From contig CAZMSD010000031.1 of the NCBI GenBank assembly GCA_964568855.1, forward strand, positions 1 to 50,001: a DNA stretch of 50,001 nucleotides, given 5' to 3'. The translations under genes and the position numbers were made by a program. The notes beneath the pieces are model-generated. The model ran no database searches and was not told the origin of the DNA. It saw only the letters and a list, made by a program, of their open reading frames with translations. Each line of letters opens with the position of its first letter. The first letter of the stretch is position 1. Below, one piece after another: positions 26,324-35,215 of this stretch. The DNA is from CAZMSD01 sp964568855 (GTDB taxonomy: Bacteria; CAIWAD01).

Positions 26324-27793
26324 ATGAAATCAGGATGGATAGGCAGGGGATGCGCGCACGGCCTGGTCGCGCTGTTCGCTCTGCTCGCGTGCTCCTGCCT
26401 GCAGGTGGCCGTGATTCAAGAGCCTCCACCGGAGATCCTGGTGCCTTCCATCGACCGGCTGCCGGAGGCCGTCGCCGCGGCGCAGCCCGGCGAGACCCTC
26501 GTACTGGCCGACGGAGACCATGCGGCGGCCTGCACGCTTGATGTGACGGGGCTTCCCGGCAAGCCGATCACGATCCGTTCACGGACCGTGGGCGGCGCGG
26601 TCCTGCAAGGACCCGTCCTGCTCCGGGGGCGGCACCTCTCGTTCAGCGGCTTCGACTTCGAGAACCAGGGCTGCCTGAAGATCAGGGGAACCGGAATCCG
26701 GGTGAATCGCTGTCGATGGTCCGACTCGCAGGCCGGGGTCTGGATCCACGTCGGGGACGAAAGCAGGAACGTGGAGATCGCCTACTGCAGCTTCGAGCAC
26801 AAGACGGTCAACCGGCGACTGGAGGATCGGTGCCAGCTGATGGTGATCATGGTGCTCAACCGGAACGAAGGACACCGCGTCCACCACAACCACTTCCTGG
26901 ACGTGCCCAAGGGCGGGCTGAACGGCTTCGAGACGATCCAGCTGATCGACCGCAGGATCGCCGCCGGTCCCGTCGAAGGGACTTCGGGGTCGATCATCGA
27001 GAGCAACCTTTTCGAGCGCTGCAACGGAGAGGGAGAGATCATCTCCGTCAAGTCCAACGGCAGCGTAATCCGCGGTAACACCTTCCGGGCCTGTCGCGGC
27101 ACCCTCAGCCTGCGCAAGGGACACGGCAACACGGTCAGCGGCAATTTCTTCTTCGGCGACGGCGAGTCCGGCACCGGCGGCGTACGCCTGCAGGGCCATG
27201 ACCAGGTGGTCGCGAACAACTACTTCCACGACCTCGAATGGTTCGGAATCTCGATGATGGACGGTACTCCCGGCGGTCTTTACGCGCGGGTGGAACGCGC
27301 CCGCGTGTTGTTCAACACCTTCATCGACTGCCGCCCGGCGATCCAGGTGGGCGTGAATCACTCTAAACACCCCAACGGCACTGTGCCGAAGGACTGCGAG
27401 ATCGCAGACAACCTATTCTTTCTGGACCCTGACAATGTGACACAGGAGCAGCGCGAGGCGCAGATCGTCAAGCTGGTTCGGGACGACGAACCCGAGAACT
27501 GGACCTGGTCCGGCAACGTGGCCCGCGGCAGGCTGGGCGTTCCGGAGAGCCCCGGATTGAAGCAGCGTTCGCTGCAGCTCCGGTATCTCGAGAACCAACT
27601 TGCCTTACCCGGCGTGCCGATCCGGGCGGCGGGGAAGAGCGCCGCGGCTCCCTGGACCCGGCAGGATGCGGTCGGATCAGAGCGTGGCGATGCGCCCAGC
27701 GTGGGCGCGCTGGAATCCTCGGCTGCCGGAGGCGGGAAAGGTCCGCTCACGGCGGACCGGGTGGGACAGCAGGCCAGCCGTGATACGAATTGA
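26324..27793 (+). CDS. PL6-family polysaccharide lyase lipoprotein (alginate/chondroitinase B-like)
   Basis: The 489-residue product is a lipoprotein (lipobox LLAC, Cys23) with a right-handed parallel beta-helix typical of polysaccharide lyase family 6. Family residues are visible: NGFETIQL, then EIISVKS with Lys243, and GTLSLRKGHGN with Arg264; these correspond to the catalytic Lys and Arg of chondroitinase B/alginate lyase. The start ATG 26324 follows a purine-rich GGAAGAGGA; a GTG at 26297 gives a longer, less lipoprotein-like N-terminus. Such enzymes cut uronic-acid polymers by beta-elimination outside the cell. No other lyase or uptake gene is next to it. Confidence 0.85.
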   Translation: MKSGWIGRGCAHGLVALFALLACSCLQVAVIQEPPPEILVPSIDRLPEAVAAAQPGETLVLADGDHAAACTLDVTGLPGKPITIRSRTVGGAVLQGPVLLRGRHLSFSGFDFENQGCLKIRGTGIRVNRCRWSDSQAGVWIHVGDESRNVEIAYCSFEHKTVNRRLEDRCQLMVIMVLNRNEGHRVHHNHFLDVPKGGLNGFETIQLIDRRIAAGPVEGTSGSIIESNLFERCNGEGEIISVKSNGSVIRGNTFRACRGTLSLRKGHGNTVSGNFFFGDGESGTGGVRLQGHDQVVANNYFHDLEWFGISMMDGTPGGLYARVERARVLFNTFIDCRPAIQVGVNHSKHPNGTVPKDCEIADNLFFLDPDNVTQEQREAQIVKLVRDDEPENWTWSGNVARGRLGVPESPGLKQRSLQLRYLENQLALPGVPIRAAGKSAAAPWTRQDAVGSERGDAPSVGALESSAAGGGKGPLTADRVGQQASRDTN

Positions 27794-27831
27794 ATTTCGG
27801 GAAACGAGTCCGCAACAGCAGCGGAGGTCAT

Positions 27832-28212
27832 GTGAACAAGCGTGATCCGAAACTGACAGCGCTGATGTTCAATGAGTTCATCAACAATCGGGACCTCGAG
27901 GGGCTTGCCGGCCTGATGACCGAGGACCACATCTTCATCGATCGACACAATGTCGAGGATCGGGGCAAGGACTCTATGACGCGGGGCTGGAAGAGCTTCT
28001 TCGAGGAGTTTCCCGAGTACAGGAACGTCTTCACGAGCGTGGAGTCCCGGGACGATCTGGTGCTGCTGCAGGGCTATGCCCTGTGGTCGCGGGGGGGAGA
28101 GCCGGATCACGTCATCCGGAGCGCCAGGATCCGCGGCGACCTGGTGGCCGAATGGCGCATCTACGAAGAAACGGAGCAGAACAGGATCGCCCTCGGCCTG
28201 CAAGGCCGGTAG
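27832..28212 (+). CDS. NTF2-like (SnoaL) family protein
   Basis: GTG 27832 is preceded by GGAGGT, four bases away. The 126-residue protein has the SnoaL-like cone fold pattern: FNEFINNRDLEGLAGLMTED near the N-terminus, a central WKSFFEEFPEYRNVF and strands RIRGDLVAEWRIYE at the end. Members of this fold include small isomerases and hydrolases and also non-enzymatic binders, so the role is unassigned. It follows the PL6 lyase closely and may be co-transcribed with it. Confidence 0.75.
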   Translation: MNKRDPKLTALMFNEFINNRDLEGLAGLMTEDHIFIDRHNVEDRGKDSMTRGWKSFFEEFPEYRNVFTSVESRDDLVLLQGYALWSRGGEPDHVIRSARIRGDLVAEWRIYEETEQNRIALGLQGR

Positions 28213-28237
28213 TCTGTGTCAGGCACTCTGTGTGAAA

Positions 28238-29305
28238 ATGAATCTCGATGCGCATCTCTCGCTCGGTCCGGCCCTTTGCTTGGGGGCGGTATTCTGCTTC
28301 ACGGCGGCCGGTTGCGGAGACGGATCCGACGGCGGCGGGCAGGAAGCTCCCTTCAGCATGGGCGTCGGATTGTCTCCGCGGTATCACACGGGCGGCAGCT
28401 CGGTCCAGGACTGGATCGACCACTTTTCCGGGCATGCCCCCTGGGGCCGGATCATCGCCTTCCACGGCAACTGGCGCGACTCGATGGAGAGCGCCGGCCA
28501 GATTCCGTCATTGGCCCTGGCGGCGATGTCCGCGGCGGACCAGTACGACTTCACGCCGGTCATCGGTCTGGGCTGGACCGTGGGAGGCGGTTCGCCCGAC
28601 CTCGTGTCCCGGACCGATACTCTGGACGACTCCTGGGCCAACACGGAAACGCGGGATGAATTCCTGGCGATGGTCGTGGATCTGGCGGGGGAATACCGGC
28701 CTCCCTTCCTGTTCCTGGGCAACGAGCTGAACATGTACTACAACACGCACACGGATGAAGAATGGCGGAGCTGGCTCGAGGAGTATTCCGCGTGTTACGA
28801 CGCCATCAAGGCGGTGAGTCCGGCCACCGTTGTGTATACGACCTTTCAGTACGAGCTACTCGAAGGACTGGGCAGTCATAACGGCTGGTCTTATCCCGCT
28901 GACTGGCGGCCAGTGGACGATCTGGTCGACACGGGTCGCCTGGACGCCCTCGGCTTCACGAGCTATCCCTACTTCGAGTACGACAACCCGGACGAGATTC
29001 CCGGCGACTACTACGAGCGGATCGCCGAGCACTGGAGCGGACCGGTGCTCTTCTCAGAGATCGGCTGGCTGGGCGGGGAAAGTCCGCCCTACTCCGGTGG
29101 TGAAACGGAGCAGGCGGAGTTCATCGCCCGGTTCTTCCAGCTGACCGAAAGCCTGGAGCTGTATTACGCAGTATGGCTCTTCCTGCACGACTGGGACGGG
29201 CAGGACTCCCAGCCGGCTTTCCGATTCATCGGCCTGCGCGAGAACGACGGCAGCCCGCGCCTCGCAGATGAGGTGTGGCGGTCAGAAGCGGCGGCGCGGG
29301 AATAG
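28238..29305 (+). CDS. Lipoprotein with clan GH-A glycoside hydrolase-like TIM barrel
   Basis: The 355-residue product has a lipobox TAAGC (Cys26). The body reads like a (beta/alpha)8 glycosidase: a strand ending in FLGNELN with Asn162-Glu163, the usual clan GH-A acid/base pair, and LFSEIGWLG with Glu274 in the position of the nucleophile, followed by YAVWLFLHDWDG. The exact family (GH5-, GH53- or GH113-like) cannot be fixed by eye. It is probably an outer-membrane-anchored or periplasmic glycanase. It lies close to the PL6 lyase gene, so the two may act on the same polysaccharide-rich material. No strong Shine-Dalgarno precedes ATG 28238. Confidence 0.72.
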   Translation: MNLDAHLSLGPALCLGAVFCFTAAGCGDGSDGGGQEAPFSMGVGLSPRYHTGGSSVQDWIDHFSGHAPWGRIIAFHGNWRDSMESAGQIPSLALAAMSAADQYDFTPVIGLGWTVGGGSPDLVSRTDTLDDSWANTETRDEFLAMVVDLAGEYRPPFLFLGNELNMYYNTHTDEEWRSWLEEYSACYDAIKAVSPATVVYTTFQYELLEGLGSHNGWSYPADWRPVDDLVDTGRLDALGFTSYPYFEYDNPDEIPGDYYERIAEHWSGPVLFSEIGWLGGESPPYSGGETEQAEFIARFFQLTESLELYYAVWLFLHDWDGQDSQPAFRFIGLRENDGSPRLADEVWRSEAAARE

Positions 29306-29333
29306 CGGAGGCGCTGAATTGAAGGAACGACGG

Positions 29334-29717
29334 ATGAACAGCCGCCGTCTGGCATACGCCTGCTTTGCCTACCTCGCACTGTTCTCGGTGGCTGCCATCG
29401 GTCTGGAGGTTCTGCCCCTCCCCTTCTCGACTTATCAGGTCATCGGCATGGTCGTGGGCTTGCCGGCCGCCATGCTTGCCGCGGCGGCCGCGCTGGCGGG
29501 AATCGGGCTGGCGCTGATCCGTCACCGGGAAAGGCGGTTGCTGATCATGTCAGCGACAACAGCCGGTATGACAATACTGCTGGCCCTGGGCGAGAGCCTC
29601 CCCGCAGAGCAGTTCGTCCGCTATCGATACGCACTGCACGCGGGAATGGGCTGCTGCGTGCTTGCTCTTGTGATACTGAGCCTTCGTTGGCTGCAGTCGG
29701 AACGCAGCAAGCGCTGA
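29334..29717 (+). CDS. Small four-helix membrane protein of unknown function
   Basis: ATG 29334 has AAGGA upstream. The 127-residue product contains four hydrophobic segments (about 8-28, 33-60, 66-84 and 98-115) separated by short Arg-rich loops (RHRERR, SERSKR), so the N- and C-termini are probably cytoplasmic. No known family was recognised. It starts shortly after the glycosidase-like gene and precedes a lipoprotein gene on the same strand. Confidence 0.65.
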   Translation: MNSRRLAYACFAYLALFSVAAIGLEVLPLPFSTYQVIGMVVGLPAAMLAAAAALAGIGLALIRHRERRLLIMSATTAGMTILLALGESLPAEQFVRYRYALHAGMGCCVLALVILSLRWLQSERSKR

Positions 29718-29789
29718 GGTCTTCGGCTCGGGACACGACGAGTCGTCGGATATCCGCAACCAACACCGCAATTGCGAAGGAGGAATCTG

Positions 29790-30281
29790 ATGAAGATCTG
29801 CGGCATCCTGGTTTGTACATTTTTCGTCTGCGTGCTGCAGGGCTGCCAGCCATCCGCCGCGCCTCCGCTTGGCCCCGAGGAACGGAAGGTTATCGCAGGC
29901 GTGGTGGGGAATCTGTTCGACATGATTCCCGAGGCCACCAACGTGGTGGACACCGATCGATTACTCGGCTACTACCGCGAGAGCCCGGATCTGGTCTATG
30001 TGGCAGGAGGACGGATCACACGCTCGCACGAGGATTTCGCCGTGCTGATGGACAAGCAGTTCGGCGCCGTGACCTCCGCGGACCTGCGCTGGCTGGACCG
30101 GCGAGTGGACGTGCTTTGCCGGGACGCTGCGGTAGCGACGGCGAGTTTTCACTATGAACCGGTGCTGGCGAGCGGGGATACGCTGAGGGTGGACGGCTCC
30201 TACTCGGCGGTCTACGTCCTGCGTGACGGCGAATGGAAGATCGAGTATTCGGCGCACACCTTCCCGCAGCGGAGGCCCTAG
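29790..30281 (+). CDS. NTF2-like (DUF4440/SnoaL-type) lipoprotein
   Basis: A near-perfect AAGGAGG six bases before ATG 29790 fixes the start. The 163-residue product has a lipobox LQGC (Cys19). Its NTF2-like fold is suggested by DTDRLLGYYRESPDLVYVAGGR and the final strands VDGSYSAVYVLRDGEWKIEYSAHTF, the usual end of DUF4440-type proteins. It is probably a periplasmic or outer-membrane lipoprotein; no ligand can be named. It is the second NTF2-like protein within 2 kb. Confidence 0.75.
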   Translation: MKICGILVCTFFVCVLQGCQPSAAPPLGPEERKVIAGVVGNLFDMIPEATNVVDTDRLLGYYRESPDLVYVAGGRITRSHEDFAVLMDKQFGAVTSADLRWLDRRVDVLCRDAAVATASFHYEPVLASGDTLRVDGSYSAVYVLRDGEWKIEYSAHTFPQRRP

Positions 30282-30305
30282 GAGCTGGAGCCCAGAGGTC
30301 ACGAA

Positions 30306-30773
30306 ATGCTGGACGAAATCCTCGAAGCCTGGCGGATCAATCACCGGGTCAATCTCCTGCTGCTCGAACACGTCGACGAGGAGGGTCTGCGCTGCACGCT
30401 TTCGAAGCGGGGCGGCCGCAGCGTGATCCGCCAGTTCACGCATTTGCACTACGTTCGGATGCACCAGCTCGGCCGCAGGGCCAGGATACTGGCAGAAGGA
30501 GCGCGCTCCTTCGAGTCGCTGGAGGAGCCCGTGCGGATTGTGCTGGTCGAGACGCTCGACGACTCCGCCCGGCGCATCGAGCAGTGGATCCGTCTGGCTC
30601 ACGAAAAAGCTCCCGGAATCAGGGTTCAAAAACGAGGCCTCGTGCCGACGGTCGGCTATCTCATCGCGCACGAAAGCCATCACCGGGGCAGTATCCTGCT
30701 CACCTTGAAACAGTGCGGTCGCCCTGTGGACCGGCGTATCCGCGACGGGATCTGGGACTGGAACAGGATCTGA
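30306..30773 (+). CDS. DinB-family four-helix-bundle protein
   Basis: This complete 155-residue DinB-like protein has INHRVNLLLLEHV in helix 1, a first metal-ligand region FTHLHYVRMHQLGR, and the closing pair AHESHHRGSILLTLKQCG. The family includes metal-dependent thiol transferases (bacillithiol, mycothiol) and DNA-damage-inducible proteins of unknown action. The gene starts 24 bp after the NTF2-like lipoprotein gene on the same strand. Confidence 0.82.
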   Translation: MLDEILEAWRINHRVNLLLLEHVDEEGLRCTLSKRGGRSVIRQFTHLHYVRMHQLGRRARILAEGARSFESLEEPVRIVLVETLDDSARRIEQWIRLAHEKAPGIRVQKRGLVPTVGYLIAHESHHRGSILLTLKQCGRPVDRRIRDGIWDWNRI

Positions 30774-30893
30774 TCCAGCGATGAATCCCGGGCGTAGCAC
30801 CCGCCCGGCTGGATTGTCTTCGTCCGGCCCGGATCATCGGCGCTTGGACGGGGAATTGAGTATCACCAGCGGACGGTTTTCGGAGGAGCATCG

Positions 30894-31757
30894 GTGGACC
30901 TGGTCATGCGCAGCGACTACTGGGAGGATCGGCGGGCGAAAGACGCTTTCCTGCGCTTTCTCCGCGAGATCCACGGCCTCGATCTCGGGGAATGGGCTGC
31001 TCGGGGCTTCTGGGACGCGGACTTCCGGCCCTTCTCCTATTTCGAGGGCGAAGAGATCGTCTCGAGCCTCTGCGTGTACTCGCTCGTGGCGGTGGTCGAC
31101 GGGGCGGACGCGCGGATAGCGCAGTTCTCCAGCGTGGGAACCGCTCCGCGCAGGCGACGCCGGGGCCTCAACCGGCGCCTGACCGAGATCGCTCTTGATT
31201 GGGCAAAGGAAGTCCACGACGCGATCCTGCTCTTCGCCGACGAAGAGGCGATTCCCTTCTACGAGGCCTGCGGTTTCACGGGCTTCCAGGAGTACCTGGA
31301 GGTTCTCGATGCCGGGTCCCTCAAACCTCGGCCGGGACTTGTCCGGCTAGATCCGGGCAGGGATGGGGATCTCGCGCGGATCTACCGCCTGGCGCAGCGG
31401 CGCGAGCCGGTCTCGAATCGCCTGGGTGTCACAAGCGAGCGATTGCTCGCCTTTCATGCCCTGTATCCTTTGAGAAAGCGCGTCCACGTGATACCGGACC
31501 TGGACTGCCTGGTCATCTTCGAGAGGGCCGGAGGCACGTTGAAGATCTACGACGTCGTAGCGGAGTCCATGCCAGATTTCGAGACTCTTTACGGCTACCT
31601 GGCGGATGCCGGCGATCGCCGGATCGAGTTCCACTTCCATGCCGACAAGCTGGGACTCGCGGACACGCGCAGGGAGGCCCTGGCGGGGAACCATCCCTTT
31701 GCTTTGGGCGCCTTCCCGCTGGAGGAACCGGTCTTTCCCTACACTTGCCGCGCCTGA
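30894..31757 (+). CDS. GNAT-family N-acetyltransferase
   Basis: GTG 30894 follows GGAGGAG by seven to eight bases. The 287-residue protein has a GNAT domain at about 45-145, with the acetyl-CoA loop region VGTAPRRRRRGLNRRLTEIAL (R/Q-x-x-G-x-G/A variant), LLFADEEAIPFYEACGF as the last core strand and helix, and a second, poorly recognised C-terminal domain of about 130 residues. The long C-terminal part makes it larger than single-domain GNAT enzymes. The acceptor substrate is unknown. Confidence 0.8.
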   Translation: MDLVMRSDYWEDRRAKDAFLRFLREIHGLDLGEWAARGFWDADFRPFSYFEGEEIVSSLCVYSLVAVVDGADARIAQFSSVGTAPRRRRRGLNRRLTEIALDWAKEVHDAILLFADEEAIPFYEACGFTGFQEYLEVLDAGSLKPRPGLVRLDPGRDGDLARIYRLAQRREPVSNRLGVTSERLLAFHALYPLRKRVHVIPDLDCLVIFERAGGTLKIYDVVAESMPDFETLYGYLADAGDRRIEFHFHADKLGLADTRREALAGNHPFALGAFPLEEPVFPYTCRA

Positions 31758-31895
31758 GGAATTGTCGTTCCCCGCTTCTTTTTGTGGCACGGCGTCAATA
31801 AATCTGCCAAGCTGTCACTGTCGGCCGCTGAACCGGGCGCCGGATCCCGGCCGGCGGGACCGTATGACATCCCATGGGGGAGAAAGGAGACTGCC

Positions 31896-32363
31896 ATGCC
31901 GGGAAGGAAAGTCGTCGAGTTTCTCGACGGCCACCAGGTCAAGTTCGTCACGGTCAGGCATTCCAAGGCCTACACGGCTCAGGAAATCGCGGCCACGGCT
32001 CACATCCCCGGGAAGGAGCTGGCCAAGACGGTGATCGTTCGGATCGACGGGCAACTGGCGATGGCCGTGGTTCCTGCTTCGCACAGAATCGACTTCGATC
32101 GTTTGCGGGCCTTTGCCGGAGCGGATGCGGTCGAACTGGCGACGGAACAGGATTTCCGCGACTTGTTTCCCGAGTGCGAGATCGGCGCCATGCCTCCCTT
32201 CGGCAACCTCTACGGAATGGAGGTCTTCGTGGCCCGCCCGCTGAACGAGGACGAGGAAATCGCCTTCAACGCCGGTTCGCACACGGAGCTGATCCGCCTG
32301 TCGTACACGGACTACCAGCGGCTGGTGGATCCCAAGGTGGGCGATTTTGCCGACCAGGACTAG
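31896..32363 (+). CDS. YbaK/EbsC-type aminoacyl-tRNA deacylase
   Basis: ATG 31896 has GGAGA seven bases upstream. The 155-residue product matches the YbaK/ProX editing domain: YTAQEIAATAHIPGKELAKTV with the conserved Lys, a central VELATEQDFRDLFPECEIGAMPPFG (the G-x-x-P-P-F-G loop), and FNAGSHTELIRL with the conserved GSH. Such enzymes hydrolyse Cys-tRNA(Pro) or Ala-tRNA(Pro) in trans and keep proline codons accurate. The length is normal for the family. Confidence 0.88.
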   Translation: MPGRKVVEFLDGHQVKFVTVRHSKAYTAQEIAATAHIPGKELAKTVIVRIDGQLAMAVVPASHRIDFDRLRAFAGADAVELATEQDFRDLFPECEIGAMPPFGNLYGMEVFVARPLNEDEEIAFNAGSHTELIRLSYTDYQRLVDPKVGDFADQD

Positions 32364-32367
32364 CCGG

Positions 32368-32856
32368 GTGATAATTCGCGACGCTGAGGCGGTTGACCTT
32401 GGGGCGATCGTCGAGATCTACAACCGCGAAGTCCGGGAGTCCACGAGCACCTTCGACACGGAGATCCGCGGCGATGAAGAGAACCGGGAATGGTTCGCCG
32501 GGCACCGCTGCGACTTGTATCCCTTGCTTGTGGCCGAGACGCAAGGCTGTATCCAGGGCTGGGCCTGTCTCTCCCGGTGGTCGCCCAAGAGCGGGTATTC
32601 GCGAACCGCGGAAGCCTCGCTGTTTGTCGCGGAAGCGTACCGGAACCGGAGCCTGGGGCGGGCCTTGCTGGATGCGCTCGTCTTACGGGCCCGCAGTGCC
32701 GGCCATGGCGTATTGCTGGGACGGATCGAAGCGGAGAACCGGGCGAGTCTGCGCCTCGTGTCGCAGGCCGGTTTCCGATCCGTCGGAGTGATGCACCGGG
32801 TGGGCGAGAAGTTCGGCAGGCTGCTGGACGTGAACCTCGTCGAGTTGTTGTTGTGA
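32368..32856 (+). CDS. GNAT acetyltransferase of the phosphinothricin/Met-sulfoximine (PAT/Bar) type
   Basis: GTG 32368 starts five bases after the YbaK stop. The 162-residue product has the Bar-like opening IIRDAEAVDLGAIVEIYNREV, then STSTFDTE, and the core SLFVAEAYRNRSLGRALL (acetyl-CoA loop). It ends in the typical AENRASLRLVSQAGF, then VGVMHRVGEKFGRLLDV. PAT-type enzymes acetylate small amino-acid analogues such as methionine sulfoximine or phosphinothricin. The gene forms a tight run with YbaK and the following methyltransferase. Confidence 0.85.
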   Translation: MIIRDAEAVDLGAIVEIYNREVRESTSTFDTEIRGDEENREWFAGHRCDLYPLLVAETQGCIQGWACLSRWSPKSGYSRTAEASLFVAEAYRNRSLGRALLDALVLRARSAGHGVLLGRIEAENRASLRLVSQAGFRSVGVMHRVGEKFGRLLDVNLVELLL

Positions 32857-32884
32857 GCCCTCCTTCAGCGAGCCGGGACTGAGA

Positions 32885-33730
32885 ATGGACGTCCGCGAAC
32901 ACAACCGCCGCGCCTGGGACGCCCAGGTGATACAGGGCAATCCCTGGACGATCCCGGTCGGCGAGGAGGAGATCCGCGCCGCGAGAGGAGGCCGCTGCCG
33001 GATTTTCCTCACGCCCACGCGCGCGGTGCCGGACTCCTGGCTGGGTCGGCTCGAGAACCGCGAGGTTCTCTGCCTGGCCTCGGGCGGCGGGCAGCAGGGA
33101 CCCCTCCTGGCCGCCGCCGGGGCGCGGGTGACCGTGCTGGACAATTCTCCGCTGCAACTGGAGCAGGATCGCAGGCAGGCGGAGCGTTACTCCCTGGAAC
33201 TCCGGACGGTGGAGGGAGACATGCGGGATCTCTCCCCCTTCCGCCGTGATACCTTCGATCTCGTGGTACACCCGGTATCGAACGCCTTCGTGCCCGAGGT
33301 GCGCCCCGTCTGGGCGGAGGCCTTCCGCGTGCTTCGTCCGGGCGCCGGGCTGCTGGCGGCCTTCGGCCTGCCCATCCGCTATATCTTCGACGATGAGGCC
33401 TACGAGAACGGAGAGTTGAAGCCCGTCCACCGGTTGCCGTACTCGGATCTCAAGGTCCTCGACGGGGCCCGGATCGAGGAACGCCGGAAGAAGGGCGAGC
33501 CGCTGGAATTTAGCCACAGCCTCGAGGACCAGCTCGGCGGGCAGCTCGGCGCCGGGTTTCTCCTTGCGGATCTCTACGAGGATCGCGACAGGGAGGAAGA
33601 GGGCGACCTGCTGTCCGGCTACGCGCCCACGTACATCGCTACTCGAGCGTTGAAGCCCGCGGCGAGGGAATCGACAGGAAACCAGCCGCTCACCGGGGAT
33701 CGGGGAACGAGGCGGACCGAGAGACCATGA
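32885..33730 (+). CDS. Class I SAM-dependent methyltransferase
   Basis: The 281-residue protein shows a Rossmann methyltransferase core: motif I LCLASGGGQQGPLLAAAGA, the Asp after strand 2 (VTVLDNS), motif II/III DTFDLVVHPVSNAFV and the post-motif VLRPGAGLLAAFG. The conserved WDAQVIQGNPWTIPV opening is typical of a family of uncharacterised methyltransferases. The C-terminal 25 residues are disordered and basic. The stop overlaps the start of the permease gene (ATGA). Confidence 0.85.
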   Translation: MDVREHNRRAWDAQVIQGNPWTIPVGEEEIRAARGGRCRIFLTPTRAVPDSWLGRLENREVLCLASGGGQQGPLLAAAGARVTVLDNSPLQLEQDRRQAERYSLELRTVEGDMRDLSPFRRDTFDLVVHPVSNAFVPEVRPVWAEAFRVLRPGAGLLAAFGLPIRYIFDDEAYENGELKPVHRLPYSDLKVLDGARIEERRKKGEPLEFSHSLEDQLGGQLGAGFLLADLYEDRDREEEGDLLSGYAPTYIATRALKPAARESTGNQPLTGDRGTRRTERP

Positions 33731-34254
33731 AACCGCAGGGGAATGGAATGCGCATGCTCGGACCGACCATCGTCATGGTCGTCATCGCCGTGATACTCCT
33801 GACGATCGGCTACCTGCGCGGACACAACGAGCACCTCGGCGGTCTGCAGTCCGCGGGGACCATGATGCTGCAGATCCTCCCCTTGCTGGTGGCGGCCCTC
33901 GTCGTGGCGGGGATGGTCCAGGCACTTGTTCCGCAGGCTTTCCTGGCCAAGTGGATCGGGGAGTCCTCGGGGCTGCGCGGAATCCTGATCGGTTCCCTCG
34001 CCGGGGGTCTCACGCCGGGAGGACCCTTCGTCTGCCTGCCCCTTGCAGCCGGGCTGGTACGTTCCGGCGCCGGCATCGGCACCACCGTGGCCTTCCTTAC
34101 GGGCTGGTCGCTGTGGGCGGTGAACCGCATCCCCATGGAAGTGGGCATCATCGGCTGGCGACTCAGCGTCGCCAGACTGGTCTCGGTGCTGCTCTTTCCG
34201 CCCCTGGCGGGCCTGATCGCCTACTGGTTCTTCGACCGCGGCGGCGGAGTCTGA
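33727..34254 (+). CDS. Half-size permease of the DUF318/ArsP type
   Basis: This 175-residue inner-membrane protein has about five helices and the family motif GGLTPGGPFVCLPL at about 95-108. PF03773 permeases normally have two such halves (about 300-340 residues), each with a Gly/Pro-rich motif between helices. Here only one half is present, so the protein may work as a dimer or with another half encoded elsewhere. Full-length relatives include ArsP, an organoarsenical exporter. The start overlaps the methyltransferase stop. Confidence 0.75.
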   Translation: MKPQGNGMRMLGPTIVMVVIAVILLTIGYLRGHNEHLGGLQSAGTMMLQILPLLVAALVVAGMVQALVPQAFLAKWIGESSGLRGILIGSLAGGLTPGGPFVCLPLAAGLVRSGAGIGTTVAFLTGWSLWAVNRIPMEVGIIGWRLSVARLVSVLLFPPLAGLIAYWFFDRGGGV

Positions 34255-34309
34255 GCCGCAGGCACCAGACCGCCTGTGTAACACGGCAACGCGCGAAACC
34301 GGCCGGAGC

Positions 34310-35161
34310 ATGCGAAGCAGCGTCCTGCACCCCGTATTTCGAATCCTGGCGCCGATGATCCTGTTGATCGTCCTAAGCGGCATCGTGCTTGCCCTGCTTG
34401 CCGAGCAGCAGGTCAACAGCGTGGCCTTCGTGCCCCGTTCCTCGAAAATCCAGGTTCTCCCCGCGCAGAACTACTCCGCGCAGGAACTGAGCCTGCGCAC
34501 GGAGGACGGGCTCGCGATCCGCGCTTTCCTGATGGGAACTCCGGAAGACGACCGCTTCGTCCTGTTCTTCCCGGGGAATTACGGAAGCGTCACACAGCGC
34601 TTCGGTTTCGCGGAGGAAATCCGGGCGCTCGGATTCGGCGTCCTGCTGATGGAGTACCGCGGCTACGGGGACAGCGAGGGCCGCCCCACGGAACACGGCG
34701 TGTACCTGGACGCCGAGGCGGCCTTGAGCTACCTTGTAGACACGTTGCTGGTGCCGAAGGCGCGGATCGTCCTCTACGGCCGCTCCCTCGGAAGCGTGGT
34801 GGCGGTCCAGCTCGCTGTTGAGGGCGGATTCGCCGGCGCGGTTCTGGTGAGCCCGGTCTCCTGCGCTTCCGACGTGGCGAGGGCCATGGGTCTGGGCCTG
34901 CTGGCGCCCTTCGTCCGCCGGCGCTTCAACACGGTGGACAAGGTCACCGGGCTGGATTGTCCCCTCGTCGTATTCCACGGAACGCTGGACGAGGTCCTCC
35001 CGGCGGCCATGGGCCGGGCGGTGTACGAGGCCGCCTGCGAACCGAAGGAACTGCGCCTGATCGACGGCGCCGGCCACAACGACCTGATCATCGTGGCCGC
35101 CGATCGATTCTGGATTCCCTTCGCGGAATTCCTGGACCGGGTCGCCCCGCCCGAATACTGA
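34310..35161 (+). CDS. Membrane-anchored alpha/beta hydrolase (ABHD13/ABHD17-like)
   Basis: A hydrophobic helix at about 10-32 anchors or exports the protein. The hydrolase domain carries the nucleophile elbow GRSLGS with Ser159, preceded by LLMEYRGYGDSEGRP (oxyanion region), Asp in FHGTLDEVLP (about 228) and His in GAGHNDL (about 257), so the catalytic triad is complete. Family members are esterases or thioesterases with varied substrates. The gene is separated by 55 bp from the preceding permease gene. Confidence 0.83.
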   Translation: MRSSVLHPVFRILAPMILLIVLSGIVLALLAEQQVNSVAFVPRSSKIQVLPAQNYSAQELSLRTEDGLAIRAFLMGTPEDDRFVLFFPGNYGSVTQRFGFAEEIRALGFGVLLMEYRGYGDSEGRPTEHGVYLDAEAALSYLVDTLLVPKARIVLYGRSLGSVVAVQLAVEGGFAGAVLVSPVSCASDVARAMGLGLLAPFVRRRFNTVDKVTGLDCPLVVFHGTLDEVLPAAMGRAVYEAACEPKELRLIDGAGHNDLIIVAADRFWIPFAEFLDRVAPPEY

Positions 35162-35215
35162 GCCGCGCAATCGCAGATGACACGGCGGAAATGATGTAAC
35201 ACACGAGGAGTATTC

